A stretch of DNA of 64,000 bases, taken from contig CAYHEC010000006.1 of assembly GCA_964355675.1 (NCBI GenBank), positions 83,482 to 147,481 of the forward strand. Reading direction: 5' to 3'. This DNA comes from CAMBDS01 sp964355675. GTDB taxonomy: Bacteria > Electryoneota > AABM5-125-24 > Hatepunaeales > Hatepunaeaceae. Position numbers and translations under genes: made by a program. Below are positions 31,366-39,659 of this stretch, piece after piece. The notes beneath the pieces are model-generated. The model ran no database searches. It was not told the origin of the DNA and worked only from the letters and a program-made list of their open reading frames with translations. Numbering within the stretch: position 1 is the stretch's first letter; each line of letters opens with the position of its first letter.

Positions 31366-32541
31366 TCATCGCCGCGAGCCTTCCTCCTCCTCCGCAAGAA
31401 ACTTTAAGATAGCCCCGCCGATTTCTTCAGCTAATTTTTGACGGAATTTCTTATCTTTCAGTTTTTTCTCTTCTTCTTTATTCGAAATAAACGCCATCTC
31501 GAACAGTATCGCTGGCATCGATGCGCCGATTAATACATAAAACCCTGCCTGATCTACCCCGCGATCTCGAATTCCTACCTTTTTGGTAACCGTCTCCTGA
31601 ACCAATCCGGCGAGCAGTTCAGATTCGAGTGTGAATGTAGCCTGAGTCATCGTCATGAGGATATAACTCTCCTCAGTAAGAGCCTTGTATCGGTCGGGAG
31701 TATCCTCAAAGCGTATGGCTTCATTCTCAAGTAAGGCAACTTCTGTCGCCCGTTCAGTTTTCGAGGGTGCAAGAAAATATGTTTCCATTCCTTGAGCTTT
31801 CCGCTGTTTCGCGGAGTTACAGTGAAGTGAGATGAACAGCTTTCCGCTCGCTTTATTGGCTATCGAGGTTCGCTCGGACAAAGCGATGAACTTATCACTA
31901 TCTCGAGTCATGACGGTCTTGACGTCTTTATTCCGAAGAAATTTATTCAGTCTAAGAGCAACATCGAGCGTCAAATCTTTTTCTTTCGTTCCTGTTGCCC
32001 CGATAGCCCCCGGATCTTTCCCTCCATGTCCGGGATCGATCACTACCAGATCGAGCGCCCACCTGCTTCGATCTTCTTTTAGCTCGGGATGGTAGGGTAA
32101 CAAAAAGGAAAAGGCTGTATTAGGAGGATCAAATTGAATTTCAGCGGGAGAAATGGAATTCATGAGTTTGACAAACGAAGTTGCTTCGGCGTAGAATTCA
32201 TCCCCCCATGCCTCGATTGGCATTGGCATCTGCCAGATCGACCCATCGGGCATCCTTCCAAATGGAGAGCCTTCGTTAAACAAAACACGATTCCCAGCAA
32301 TCGATATGGTTAACAAGCCATCAGAGATTTCTAAACTTCCCCCGATTACCTCGACAAGCGATCTTATGTTAACAAACCAGGTCTCTCCGCGCTTGAGACA
32401 CTCGATGGAATCTACAACGGAACTGCCCGTCATGGCGGGGACTTTCAAAGACAACGGTTTATCCAGTGCGAAGAGATCGGCGGACAGGAGGGAAATCAGG
32501 CAGAGGAGTATCGGAATAATTTTTAGTAGAGTCGTTTTCAA
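31366..32541 (-). CDS. N-acetylmuramoyl-L-alanine amidase (Amidase_3)
   Basis: 391 residues. It cleaves the bond between muramic acid and the peptide stem in the periplasm. A signal peptide (PILLCLISLLSADLFA) is followed by a small domain (residues ~30-140) of the copper-amine-oxidase-N or AMIN-like type, possibly a wall-binding module. The catalytic domain starts at VVIDPGHGGKDPGAIG (first zinc His), then KEKDLTLDVALRL (Glu), FISLHCNS (His) and PAILFEMAFISN (catalytic Glu). The start is TTG in a TTGA overlap with the stop of the transglycosylase gene, so the two are translationally coupled and act on the same substrate. Confidence 0.92.
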   Translation of the reverse strand: MKTTLLKIIPILLCLISLLSADLFALDKPLSLKVPAMTGSSVVDSIECLKRGETWFVNIRSLVEVIGGSLEISDGLLTISIAGNRVLFNEGSPFGRMPDGSIWQMPMPIEAWGDEFYAEATSFVKLMNSISPAEIQFDPPNTAFSFLLPYHPELKEDRSRWALDLVVIDPGHGGKDPGAIGATGTKEKDLTLDVALRLNKFLRNKDVKTVMTRDSDKFIALSERTSIANKASGKLFISLHCNSAKQRKAQGMETYFLAPSKTERATEVALLENEAIRFEDTPDRYKALTEESYILMTMTQATFTLESELLAGLVQETVTKKVGIRDRGVDQAGFYVLIGASMPAILFEMAFISNKEEEKKLKDKKFRQKLAEEIGGAILKFLAEEEEGSRR

Positions 32542-33728
32542 TTGGCTATCAATGCACCGTTCCGACGGATGGAAATGGAATCAGCAAGCGACAGGACACA
32601 ATCAGCATAGAAAATCGAATGATTATAATTCAAGATCGATTTGCGCATACGAGCCCGGTCAGGCCTATTTGGCCAGCCGTTCTCCTTCAGGTAATAACCG
32701 ATTGATCTGGTAGCATCTGGAATCGCATCAAGATCAATGATACCATCCCCGTTGCCGTCCTGTCCAAAAGAACGATAGCTCGACGGAATGAACTGAGGCA
32801 AACCGAACGCGCCGGCAAATGACCCCAGTATTCCAACGGGATTTTCGCCGCCATGTCTGGCAACAAATAAAAGATCGCGCAACTGTCCTCGAGCCCATTT
32901 TGCGCGTTTGATCATTCGCCCTTTCATCTCTACTGCCTTGACGGGATCGTTCGTCAACAAAGCGCGCTGGACAGGAGCATTGTCACCAAGTGAGAGACTC
33001 CAGAAAACGTTAAAAACCGATTCTTTGCCTCTCCATTCGCCGAGATTTGTTTCGACTTTCAGAATCGCAACGAGTATCTCTGTGGGAACGCCCTCATAAC
33101 GTTGGGATAATTCCAAAGCTTCCCGGTGATCCTGACAAAATTGTAATGATCGTGTGATAGACTCTTCTGTCAAATTGTGACTATATTGCTCGGCAGATTC
33201 GGTAAATGTCGAATTTCTTACGAGAATCTCTTCACGGAAATTCGCCCGAGGATCATCCAGATAATCTGCGAGCTGATTAATTTCATCAACGGACCAATTT
33301 GCGTCTTGCAGAATTATAATCAGATTTTTCTTGCGCTCATTAGGATCATTTGTAAAGGAATGAACTGCTCTTTGGAATGCAGATTTGTCCGGTCTGTCCA
33401 CAGATAAAGTTTTTTCCTGATGTTGTTCTGGTCGAATCGAACTCGTTGGCGGAGGTTCAATATTACTTTCTCTGTAAGATTTTATTGAATCGGCTTTCCC
33501 GTTATTAGAGGTGTGTTGCGTATCAGCAACTACAAATGGGCGGGAATAGAGTACTGCACTATCATCTATCGACGAAGCGGAAACTGATGGTGTACTCTCT
33601 TTTTGTGTTGACGTGGGCGACTTAACATTAGTCCCAAACCGGTTGTTCAATCCGTTCAAGAACAACACCACGCCGACCACAGCCAGCAATATACCTAATA
33701 GTGTCCAGCTTTTCAATCGACAAGACAT
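32538..33728 (-). CDS. MltB-like lytic murein transglycosylase
   Basis: 396 residues. Lytic transglycosylase of the MltB/SLT_2 type, cutting the glycan strand with formation of 1,6-anhydromuramic acid. One N-terminal membrane segment (LLGILLAVVGVVLFLNGL) anchors it in the inner membrane. Residues ~30-130 look like a low-complexity linker. The catalytic domain begins near VPTEILVAILKVETNLGEWRG, with the expected catalytic Glu in VETNLG, then SFAGAFGLPQFIPSSYRSFG, DGNGDGIIDL and ENGWPNRPDR. No lipobox Cys is seen. It is the first gene of a two-gene operon with the amidase. Confidence 0.9.
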   Translation of the reverse strand: MSCRLKSWTLLGILLAVVGVVLFLNGLNNRFGTNVKSPTSTQKESTPSVSASSIDDSAVLYSRPFVVADTQHTSNNGKADSIKSYRESNIEPPPTSSIRPEQHQEKTLSVDRPDKSAFQRAVHSFTNDPNERKKNLIIILQDANWSVDEINQLADYLDDPRANFREEILVRNSTFTESAEQYSHNLTEESITRSLQFCQDHREALELSQRYEGVPTEILVAILKVETNLGEWRGKESVFNVFWSLSLGDNAPVQRALLTNDPVKAVEMKGRMIKRAKWARGQLRDLLFVARHGGENPVGILGSFAGAFGLPQFIPSSYRSFGQDGNGDGIIDLDAIPDATRSIGYYLKENGWPNRPDRARMRKSILNYNHSIFYADCVLSLADSISIRRNGALIAN

Positions 33729-33835
33729 GGTTTAAAGGTTACAAGGGCGGTCGTCGGGAGAGTCTTATTTGAAATTTTGCAGTTCACTAACTTCCATTAG
33801 AATTTATTTTTTAATCCTGTCAATTTATAGAAGTG

Positions 33836-33925
33836 CTTGGAGAGCGGCTTTTCAAGCCGATCTTGCCAGCACCGGTTGGGGTTTCAGACCGAACAGAGCG
33901 GCTTGTAAAGCCGCTCTCCCAGAGC
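33836..33925. repeat. Palindromic elements, CTTGGAGAGCGG family
   Basis: CTTGGAGAGCGGCTT-TTC-AAGCCG is interrupted by about 40 bp, then GAGCGGCTTGTAAAGCCGCTC follows in two overlapping halves. The flank GCAACTATAAAATA resembles the flank of the copy at 632-664. Confidence 0.7.
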
Positions 33926-33949
33926 AACTATAAAATACCCCCCAGAATA

Positions 33950-35749
33950 TCATCTTCTGATTGTAACTGATAAATATAGTTCGCCATCACCCTTAGTGCC
34001 ACTCTTTAAGGGGTATGTTCTGGCGGTTCGTAATGAGAATATGCCCCAATGATATGGTGAGATCAATATTTCCGTTGACAAGCGGATCCCAGTACCATCA
34101 AGGCGGACAATTCTTGTCCGATCAGGGTAAGAAATCTCTCCCCCATATATCGGCAAACCAATAGTTTCAAAATAGGTGCATCCTACGCGAATTTCAGGTA
34201 ATACTGTCGATGAAGTTAATTCACCATTTTCGTCCAGATTGCCGGTATTGGCGATTTTCGCCCGGAAAATGCTACCCACTGCCCAACCATGAAGTCGTTC
34301 GCCAAGCTCCGAAAGACTCCTTGCGTTTTCACCCCATCCATTAATTTGTCCCCATGAGGACAGTCGATGATAAAGGGAACCTCTAATTCTCACGGTTCTC
34401 TCTGGGTTCAAAGCCGGATCGCTTCTCGTATCACGGCGGAGAAAATATCTCAGACGCCACGAATAATCCGACAGCGTACCTTTCCCTTCGATGGAGGCTT
34501 CCGACCTGTCCTTTGAAATGGCGTCCCCAAGAGCGGGGAATTTATAGTCGAAACTGGTCGCGGTCACGACAATACTTTTGAGTTTTCGGGAGGAAAATGG
34601 CTGTTCGGCAACGACTCCCAACGCGGACAACCCTTGTGGATCCCGTCCGCCAACTGCCGCGCTGTGTGGATTTTCATAACGGGCTGGAAAGGATTTGATG
34701 GAAACCTTAATTCTCGTCTTCGACGCAGGAATTTTCAACATACTCTGAGAAGCAACAGCTTGAATTCCTTGAATATCCCGACATATCTCCAGTGTTGACA
34801 TTATTCCCTGCCATTCGCCACCCAGATTGATTCCAATTGCCCCGGCTCGGTCTCCGGTCATCGGGTAGGGATCGGTATAGCTTGGCGCTGGTCGAAGCTC
34901 AGGAAAGTACCGCGCCTCCCAGATAAACAGGCCCAGCTTAATTTTCACTGTTGCTATTTCGCCGAATGCATATCCTCCCACTCCGGCGAGTCGTTCTTCT
35001 AAACTTCCGCGCTTGACTTCTTCGCCTGGAGACCGGTGATACCCTCCGTCGCTCATTCGGAGGATATTTCCGTAGCTGTCGCGAGTGGCGTCGTAGCGGC
35101 TGTTCGACCCTGTTGCCAGAATTTGTAGCCAATCATTATTCCATTTCACGCCAACTCCACGCAGTGCATTGTTGACTGAAGTGTTAGTGGAGCCGGTCAA
35201 TCGAAATCCATCATGTCCCGAAAACGCCATGAAGCTTGAAGTTGTGCCATATACCGGGCGATTCCAGAATATTACGCCTTGACCGAAGGTCGCGTTGAAG
35301 TCTCCGACGATCATTTGTAAATGCTCAGTCTGTCGGCTGAGACTGCATCGAATCAGGTCGTCCCAACGAGGTTCATAGGCGTCTTTGTCAAAGGTGGCTC
35401 CTAATCTCCAGTTTCCCCAAATCGCCTTTAACCGTCCGGTTGCTGATTCCGCCCCTCCCTGCCAGGTCGAAGAATGCGGTGAGTCTTTCACAAATGCCGG
35501 AAAATTGTAATAGAGCCTAAGATCGATTGAGAACGGGCGCCTGACGGTCGGCCTCTCAAATGATGATGCATTCTTTCGGATTGAACCAGTTTCAGGAGGT
35601 TCACTTTCGTTTTGGCAACCAAACTCGAAATGATCAATTCCATCCGTTATATACTCCACCTGTGACAGTTCGAGCTCAAGGCTGTCGAGACGATTCCAAT
35701 CATCTGTCGGCGCTGATAAGGCAAGGATATATAGAAGAATTATCTCCAC
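33950..35749 (-). CDS. Probable outer-membrane beta-barrel protein
   Basis: 599 residues, not assigned to a named family. An N-terminal hydrophobic stretch (IILLYILALSAPT) could be a short signal peptide. From about residue 75 the sequence alternates amphipathic strands with aromatic residues (LRLYYNFPAFVKD, WRLGATFDKDAYEPRWDD, SYRYFLRR-like WRLRYFLRRDT) and ends in LYLSVTIRR, which fits a barrel with a terminal strand. Proteins of this general look in FCB bacteria often follow a helix-hairpin-helix domain, but none is visible here. The start is GTG at 35749, and an upstream start may have been missed. Function unknown. Confidence 0.6.
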   Translation of the reverse strand: MEIILLYILALSAPTDDWNRLDSLELELSQVEYITDGIDHFEFGCQNESEPPETGSIRKNASSFERPTVRRPFSIDLRLYYNFPAFVKDSPHSSTWQGGAESATGRLKAIWGNWRLGATFDKDAYEPRWDDLIRCSLSRQTEHLQMIVGDFNATFGQGVIFWNRPVYGTTSSFMAFSGHDGFRLTGSTNTSVNNALRGVGVKWNNDWLQILATGSNSRYDATRDSYGNILRMSDGGYHRSPGEEVKRGSLEERLAGVGGYAFGEIATVKIKLGLFIWEARYFPELRPAPSYTDPYPMTGDRAGAIGINLGGEWQGIMSTLEICRDIQGIQAVASQSMLKIPASKTRIKVSIKSFPARYENPHSAAVGGRDPQGLSALGVVAEQPFSSRKLKSIVVTATSFDYKFPALGDAISKDRSEASIEGKGTLSDYSWRLRYFLRRDTRSDPALNPERTVRIRGSLYHRLSSWGQINGWGENARSLSELGERLHGWAVGSIFRAKIANTGNLDENGELTSSTVLPEIRVGCTYFETIGLPIYGGEISYPDRTRIVRLDGTGIRLSTEILISPYHWGIFSLRTARTYPLKSGTKGDGELYLSVTIRR

Positions 35750-35900
35750 CCAATAATTCCCCTCATGCGGTCGATGCGGATAGGAAAGTTAGTGATGGAA
35801 ACCTCCAAAATTAAGTCTTAGAATAAATCTAATTTCGAGTCCTGCCGTTGCGTTGCGCGATAATTATCTATATTTTTATTGTATGATAGTAAAATATAAA

Positions 35901-36731
35901 ATGAAACTGGCTGGTATATTCTGCCTGTTGATATTGATATTGAATTCGTCAGTATCAGCTCAACAGATCGACGCGAAAATCAATTTTCATCTGGACAAAT
36001 TGTCTCTGGAAGAAAAGGATTTTCTCGCAGATCTTGACGCTAAACTCGAACGGGCAACAGAATCATACCATTGGGAAGGCGCTAAGCGGAGTTATCTCCT
36101 TCCGATTAACTATGATCTTTTCTGGGACAAATCATCTCGTTCCGGTTCTGTGCACAATTATTCTGCCGGGTTGTTGGTTTCGTTGGAAAGTGGTATTGCG
36201 TTACGAGATAAACGCACCGAATTTCGTTACTCATCTGATGATTGGATTCATTTTGGTGAACCCTATGAACCACTCTCCGGGATCCTTGAGTTTTATACCT
36301 GGATATGTCTCGGATTTGATGCCGACCGGAATTCACCACTCGGAGGTAACCCATTTTACCAGCAAGCAAGAATGGTTGGTGAGCGAGCTCGATCCGAAGC
36401 TCAATTTTCACTCGGTTGGGATGATCGGCGCAGGGTCGTATTGGAACTGACTGATTCTCTATATGTGCCAGTTCGCCGCGCTCGCTTCCACACAGCGGCT
36501 GGGTTTTATTATGTCAAAGCAGGTAATGAACTCCAAGCGAAAAACAATCTGAACAAAGCTGTTAAACTGCTCACCGAATCGAAATGGAAACATTCAGCTT
36601 TAAAAATTGAGGATCATGTTCTAAAATTTGTTGATACAGATTTACTGATGAAGTCATTGAAAGATATGGGAATGGATGATCAGGAGTACATACTTGAGGG
36701 ATGGATTAAGAACGAACAATCATCAGAGTGA
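35901..36731 (+). CDS. DUF4835/PorD-like secreted protein
   Basis: 276 residues from the ATG at 35901; ATG 35883 and TTG 35853 are in frame upstream, but a promoter-like TTGCGT/TATTTT overlaps the TTG region. Signal peptide AGIFCLLILILNSSVSAQQ. The body resembles DUF4835 proteins, which some annotations link to type IX secretion (PorD): INFHLDKLSLEEKDFLADLD, LPINYDLFW, a WIHFGEPYEPLSGILEFY block and LGFDADRNSPLGGNPFYQQA. The last is the most characteristic match. The role in secretion is inferred from the family link and the T9SS substrates in this window, not shown directly. The small FnIII-like exported protein follows. Confidence 0.65.
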   Translation: MKLAGIFCLLILILNSSVSAQQIDAKINFHLDKLSLEEKDFLADLDAKLERATESYHWEGAKRSYLLPINYDLFWDKSSRSGSVHNYSAGLLVSLESGIALRDKRTEFRYSSDDWIHFGEPYEPLSGILEFYTWICLGFDADRNSPLGGNPFYQQARMVGERARSEAQFSLGWDDRRRVVLELTDSLYVPVRRARFHTAAGFYYVKAGNELQAKNNLNKAVKLLTESKWKHSALKIEDHVLKFVDTDLLMKSLKDMGMDDQEYILEGWIKNEQSSE

Positions 36732-36742
36732 TCACTACGGGC

Positions 36743-36771
36743 TTGACTTTTTAATAAAATTTCATTACTTT
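36743..36771 (+). promoter_or_regulatory. Possible promoter of the FnIII-like small protein
   Basis: TTGACT, 17 bp, TACTTT, ending only 7 bp before the ATG at 36779. Transcription from here would begin next to or at the start codon, which suggests a leaderless or nearly leaderless mRNA; no ribosome binding site is seen. Confidence 0.35.
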
Positions 36772-36778
36772 ATACACT

Positions 36779-37204
36779 ATGAAATCAATAACACATAGAC
36801 GCAGTATCTTCCTGACTCTCGCGGGACTGATTGCGCTCAGCTTGGCTTTCTCGACAATTGCCTCAGCTCAGGTAATTCAGAGTTTCACGGCAGTTGGCCA
36901 TGGACAAGAGGTTTACCTGCAATGGGTCACAACTCAAGAAAGCGGACTCGCATCATTTCGCATCCAGCGCAGTTTTGACGGAAAGTACTTTCACTCGCTA
37001 CACACGGTAGTTCCAGTTGGCAACAACAGCAGTTACTCATATATTGATGATGACCTATTCAAAAGTAATCTGCAAACCTTCTACTACCGAATCGAAATCG
37101 AGATGGCAAGTCACAGAGTTTCCTATTCTGTGACCGAACGTGTTGAACTTGCTTTTTCTGGTATCCGTAAAACTTGGGGCAGTATCAAGGCGATGTTCCG
37201 GTAA
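36779..37204 (+). CDS. Small exported protein with FnIII-like domain
   Basis: 141 residues. Signal peptide LTLAGLIALSLAFSTIASAQ. Residues ~32-110 form an FnIII-like beta-sandwich (GQEVYLQWVTTQESGLASF, RIQRSFDGKYF, YSYIDDDLF, FYYRIEIEM), of the kind found in T9SS-exported proteins. The C-terminal tail (IRKTWGSIKAMFR) is amphipathic and basic and is not a canonical sorting domain. It lies 47 bp after the PorD-like gene on the same strand. A strong intrinsic terminator at 37230 ends the unit. Function unknown. Confidence 0.7.
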   Translation: MKSITHRRSIFLTLAGLIALSLAFSTIASAQVIQSFTAVGHGQEVYLQWVTTQESGLASFRIQRSFDGKYFHSLHTVVPVGNNSSYSYIDDDLFKSNLQTFYYRIEIEMASHRVSYSVTERVELAFSGIRKTWGSIKAMFR

Positions 37205-37229
37205 GATTCCGAAATACTTAAGATTACTC

Positions 37230-37257
37230 AAAGGGGTGCTTTTGCATCCCTTTTTTT
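37230..37257 (+). terminator. Intrinsic terminator after the FnIII-like gene
   Basis: Stem AAAGGGGTGC / GCATCCCTTT with a TTTT loop, followed by seven T. Confidence 0.85.
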
Positions 37258-37279
37258 GTACTACCTAAAACACTGCTAC

Positions 37280-37915
37280 CTACTTGAGACTCAGCCAGGA
37301 ATTCAGCGCTGTCCATGCCGTTTCAGCTTTTGCCTCTAAGTCCTCCAACGTCCCATTATTAATAATTGAAAAGTCGGCTCGATTGACCTTATCTCCCGGC
37401 GGGATTTGTCTTGAGAGTCTGTAAACCGCCTCTCTTGGTGAAATTTTTAATCTGTTTGAGCTATTCCTGATTAAAACTTCGGCAGGAGCACTCACCACCA
37501 CAATCCGGTCAAAATTGCGTTCGATTCCCCATTCGTAAATTAACGCGGCATCGAAAACAATTATTCTGCAAGTATCCGCGAGTATTTCCATCTCTTGTCT
37601 GGCTAATTGATAGAGAGTCGGGAAGGTCATCCTCGTAAGATCTTCTTGATTCTTTGCATTGGAGAACGCGGCTTTGGCCAGCTCCTTACGAATGATACTT
37701 CCTTCCTCTGTGGCTATCTGGTTCCCGAATCGAGCAACCAAGGCGCTTCGAAGCTCACTATTTGTTTCAAGAGCCCGCCGACCCATCGCATCGCCTTCGA
37801 CCACTCCCGCCCCCAGCTTCTTCCAACAGGCCGCCACGACAGATTTCCCAGCGCCAATCGGCCCTGTCAAGCCGACTTGTAAGGATTTCAAGTGTGCATC
37901 AGAGGGTTTTTCCAA
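37280..37915 (-). CDS. coaE: Dephospho-CoA kinase
   Basis: 211 residues. It catalyses the last step of coenzyme A synthesis, phosphorylation of dephospho-CoA at the 3'-OH. The P-loop GLTGPIGAGKS is near residue 14, followed by VVEGDAMGRRAL, where the family has D-A-D (here E-G-D, a small deviation). SRQIPPGDKVNRADFSIINNG matches the C-terminal lid and end of the family. The start at TTG 37915 overlaps the leuD end by 17 bp; another in-frame TTG lies at 37891 nearer the P-loop. It is probably the last gene of the pepP-leuD-coaE transcript, which looks like chance grouping. Confidence 0.88.
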   Translation of the reverse strand: MEKPSDAHLKSLQVGLTGPIGAGKSVVAACWKKLGAGVVEGDAMGRRALETNSELRSALVARFGNQIATEEGSIIRKELAKAAFSNAKNQEDLTRMTFPTLYQLARQEMEILADTCRIIVFDAALIYEWGIERNFDRIVVVSAPAEVLIRNSSNRLKISPREAVYRLSRQIPPGDKVNRADFSIINNGTLEDLEAKAETAWTALNSWLSLK

Positions 37916-38396
37916 GCCGTTTTCGAACAGCAGGAATCAATCCTCCCTCTTGCAGAATTGCAAGCACGGACGGATCCAGCCGTGGGAACGAAGTGAGCTT
38001 GCCTTTGATCGTTATGGTACAATGATCAAAATCGATGTCAGCCAAATCGCCGTCGGTGATTTCAGCGGATAAATCTGCCTGAACAAGGGGCAAACCTTGA
38101 TTAACCGCATTTCTGAAAAATATTCGCGCAAACGAACCAGCGATAACCGCGGCGACGCCTGCCGCCTTAAGGCAGGTAGCGGCTTGTTCCCGGCTTGAAC
38201 CACAGCCAAAACCTTTTCCGGCAACAATAATGTCCCCGGGTCTCAGCTTGGCTGGAAATTGAGGGTCCAAACCTTCCAAAGCGTGCGTAGCCATTTCAGC
38301 AGAATCCAGTATGGGTAGATATTTTCCAGGATAAATAACGTCTGTATCGACGTCTTCACCCAGAACCCAGACTCGTCCGGTGATTTTACTTTCCAT
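37899..38396 (-). CDS. leuD: 3-isopropylmalate dehydratase small subunit
   Basis: 165 residues, the size of the shorter LeuD type that forms isopropylmalate or homoaconitate dehydratases. It works with a LeuC large subunit in leucine synthesis. The signature swivelling-domain residues are in VLGEDVDTDVIYPGKYLP and GKGFGCGSSREQA. No leuC or other leu gene is in the window, so its large-subunit partner is encoded elsewhere. It lies 6 bp from the M24 peptidase gene and overlaps coaE, so cotranscription is likely. Homoaconitase or another hydro-lyase cannot be ruled out without its partner. Confidence 0.87.
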   Translation of the reverse strand: MESKITGRVWVLGEDVDTDVIYPGKYLPILDSAEMATHALEGLDPQFPAKLRPGDIIVAGKGFGCGSSREQAATCLKAAGVAAVIAGSFARIFFRNAVNQGLPLVQADLSAEITDGDLADIDFDHCTITIKGKLTSFPRLDPSVLAILQEGGLIPAVRKRLGKTL

Positions 38397-38402
38397 TGAT
38401 CC

Positions 38403-39512
38403 TCACAATTCGATCAAGTTTTTCGGAGATTTATTTAATATTTCTCCACCATCCGCGGTAACTACTACGTCGTCTTCGATCCTGACACCTCCAAAATCAT
38501 TAATGTAAATGCCTGGTTCGATGGTGACTATGTTCCCTGGCACAAGTTTGTCCTTGGAATTCTTATGAAGTCGTGGATATGCATGTACTTCAAGACCGAT
38601 CCCATGTCCAAGACTATGTGTGAAATAGTCACCGTAACCGGCGTCACTTATGATTTTACGAGCGAATAGATCGAGGTCGGCGCACTTGGCGCCGGGGCAA
38701 ACCGCCGCCGCCGCTTTCTCTTGAGCTTCCAAAACCGTAGAATAGACCTTTTTCTGCTCGGCAGATGCTTTGCCAACAACTACGGTCCGGGTCATGTCGC
38801 TGGTGTATCCGTCTGCTACACAGCCGATATCGAGGGTGACAAAATCTCCCGAATTGATTTTCTTCATACTCGCTCTTCCATGAGGAAGCGCCGACCGAAG
38901 TCCTGAAGCCACAATCGGATCAAATGCATCCCGCTCGGCGCCAAATTTCATGTGGCGGTAAGTTATCTCTGCGGCAATGTCCATCTCGCTGACGCCCGGC
39001 TTAATATCAGCGAGCAGTGACAAAAATACCTGATCGGTGATTTCCACTGCCCGACGAGTAGCGGCGATCTCAGACTCGTCTTTGACTGAAGCAATCTGCT
39101 CAACCACCGCGGTAGTTTCGACAAGGGGTGAGTCAGGGAAAGTTTCCGTGAATAACTGGTGCATTTGGTAGGTCATCCGCGAAACCTCAAATCCCACCCG
39201 ACCCCGAAACTTGATGGATTTGTTCACTTTAAATTCTTGCACAAATCCGTCAGCGGCACTTGTTCCACCCCCAGATGTGATCACGATTGCACCTTTAACC
39301 TGTTCTTTTGCCTGGTTGATATAGCGGCCGTCCGTCAGCAGAAATGCATCTTTTCCAGTAATTAACAGAACGGCGTTTGATCCTGTGAATCCGCAGAGAT
39401 AACGGATTGAGGAACTGCCTTCGTGGTGGATATCAGAAAACTTTGTGAGAAGAAAATTGGCGACGCCCAGCGAGCGAAATTTGCGGCGAAGCGCATCAAG
39501 ACGGTGGAGCAC
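38403..39512 (-). CDS. pepP: M24B-family Xaa-Pro aminopeptidase
   Basis: 369 residues, the short bacterial type. It removes an N-terminal residue before proline using two metal ions in the cytoplasm. The N-terminal creatinase-like domain is followed by the pita-bread catalytic domain. The metal ligands are visible: Asp in VTLDIGCVADGYTSDMTRTV (both Asp residues), His in HSLGHGIGLEVHAYP, Glu in TIEPGIYI and Glu in GGVRIEDDVVV. A His proton shuttle lies in SALPHGRASM. Strict Xaa-Pro specificity is inferred from family. The start is GTG at 39512. It is followed closely by leuD and coaE. Confidence 0.88.
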   Translation of the reverse strand: MLHRLDALRRKFRSLGVANFLLTKFSDIHHEGSSSIRYLCGFTGSNAVLLITGKDAFLLTDGRYINQAKEQVKGAIVITSGGGTSAADGFVQEFKVNKSIKFRGRVGFEVSRMTYQMHQLFTETFPDSPLVETTAVVEQIASVKDESEIAATRRAVEITDQVFLSLLADIKPGVSEMDIAAEITYRHMKFGAERDAFDPIVASGLRSALPHGRASMKKINSGDFVTLDIGCVADGYTSDMTRTVVVGKASAEQKKVYSTVLEAQEKAAAAVCPGAKCADLDLFARKIISDAGYGDYFTHSLGHGIGLEVHAYPRLHKNSKDKLVPGNIVTIEPGIYINDFGGVRIEDDVVVTADGGEILNKSPKNLIEL

Positions 39513-39659
39513 GGGTGATCCTAATAGTTAGATTAAAAGAAATTGCCTGTCGCAAAGTGAGGACACCTTACGACGATACTTTGTTTTTAGACTTTTTCAA
39601 CAGACTCGGAGTGGGTGAATATATTCACACCTACTAAACCGAACTCGCAGGAAACATTG

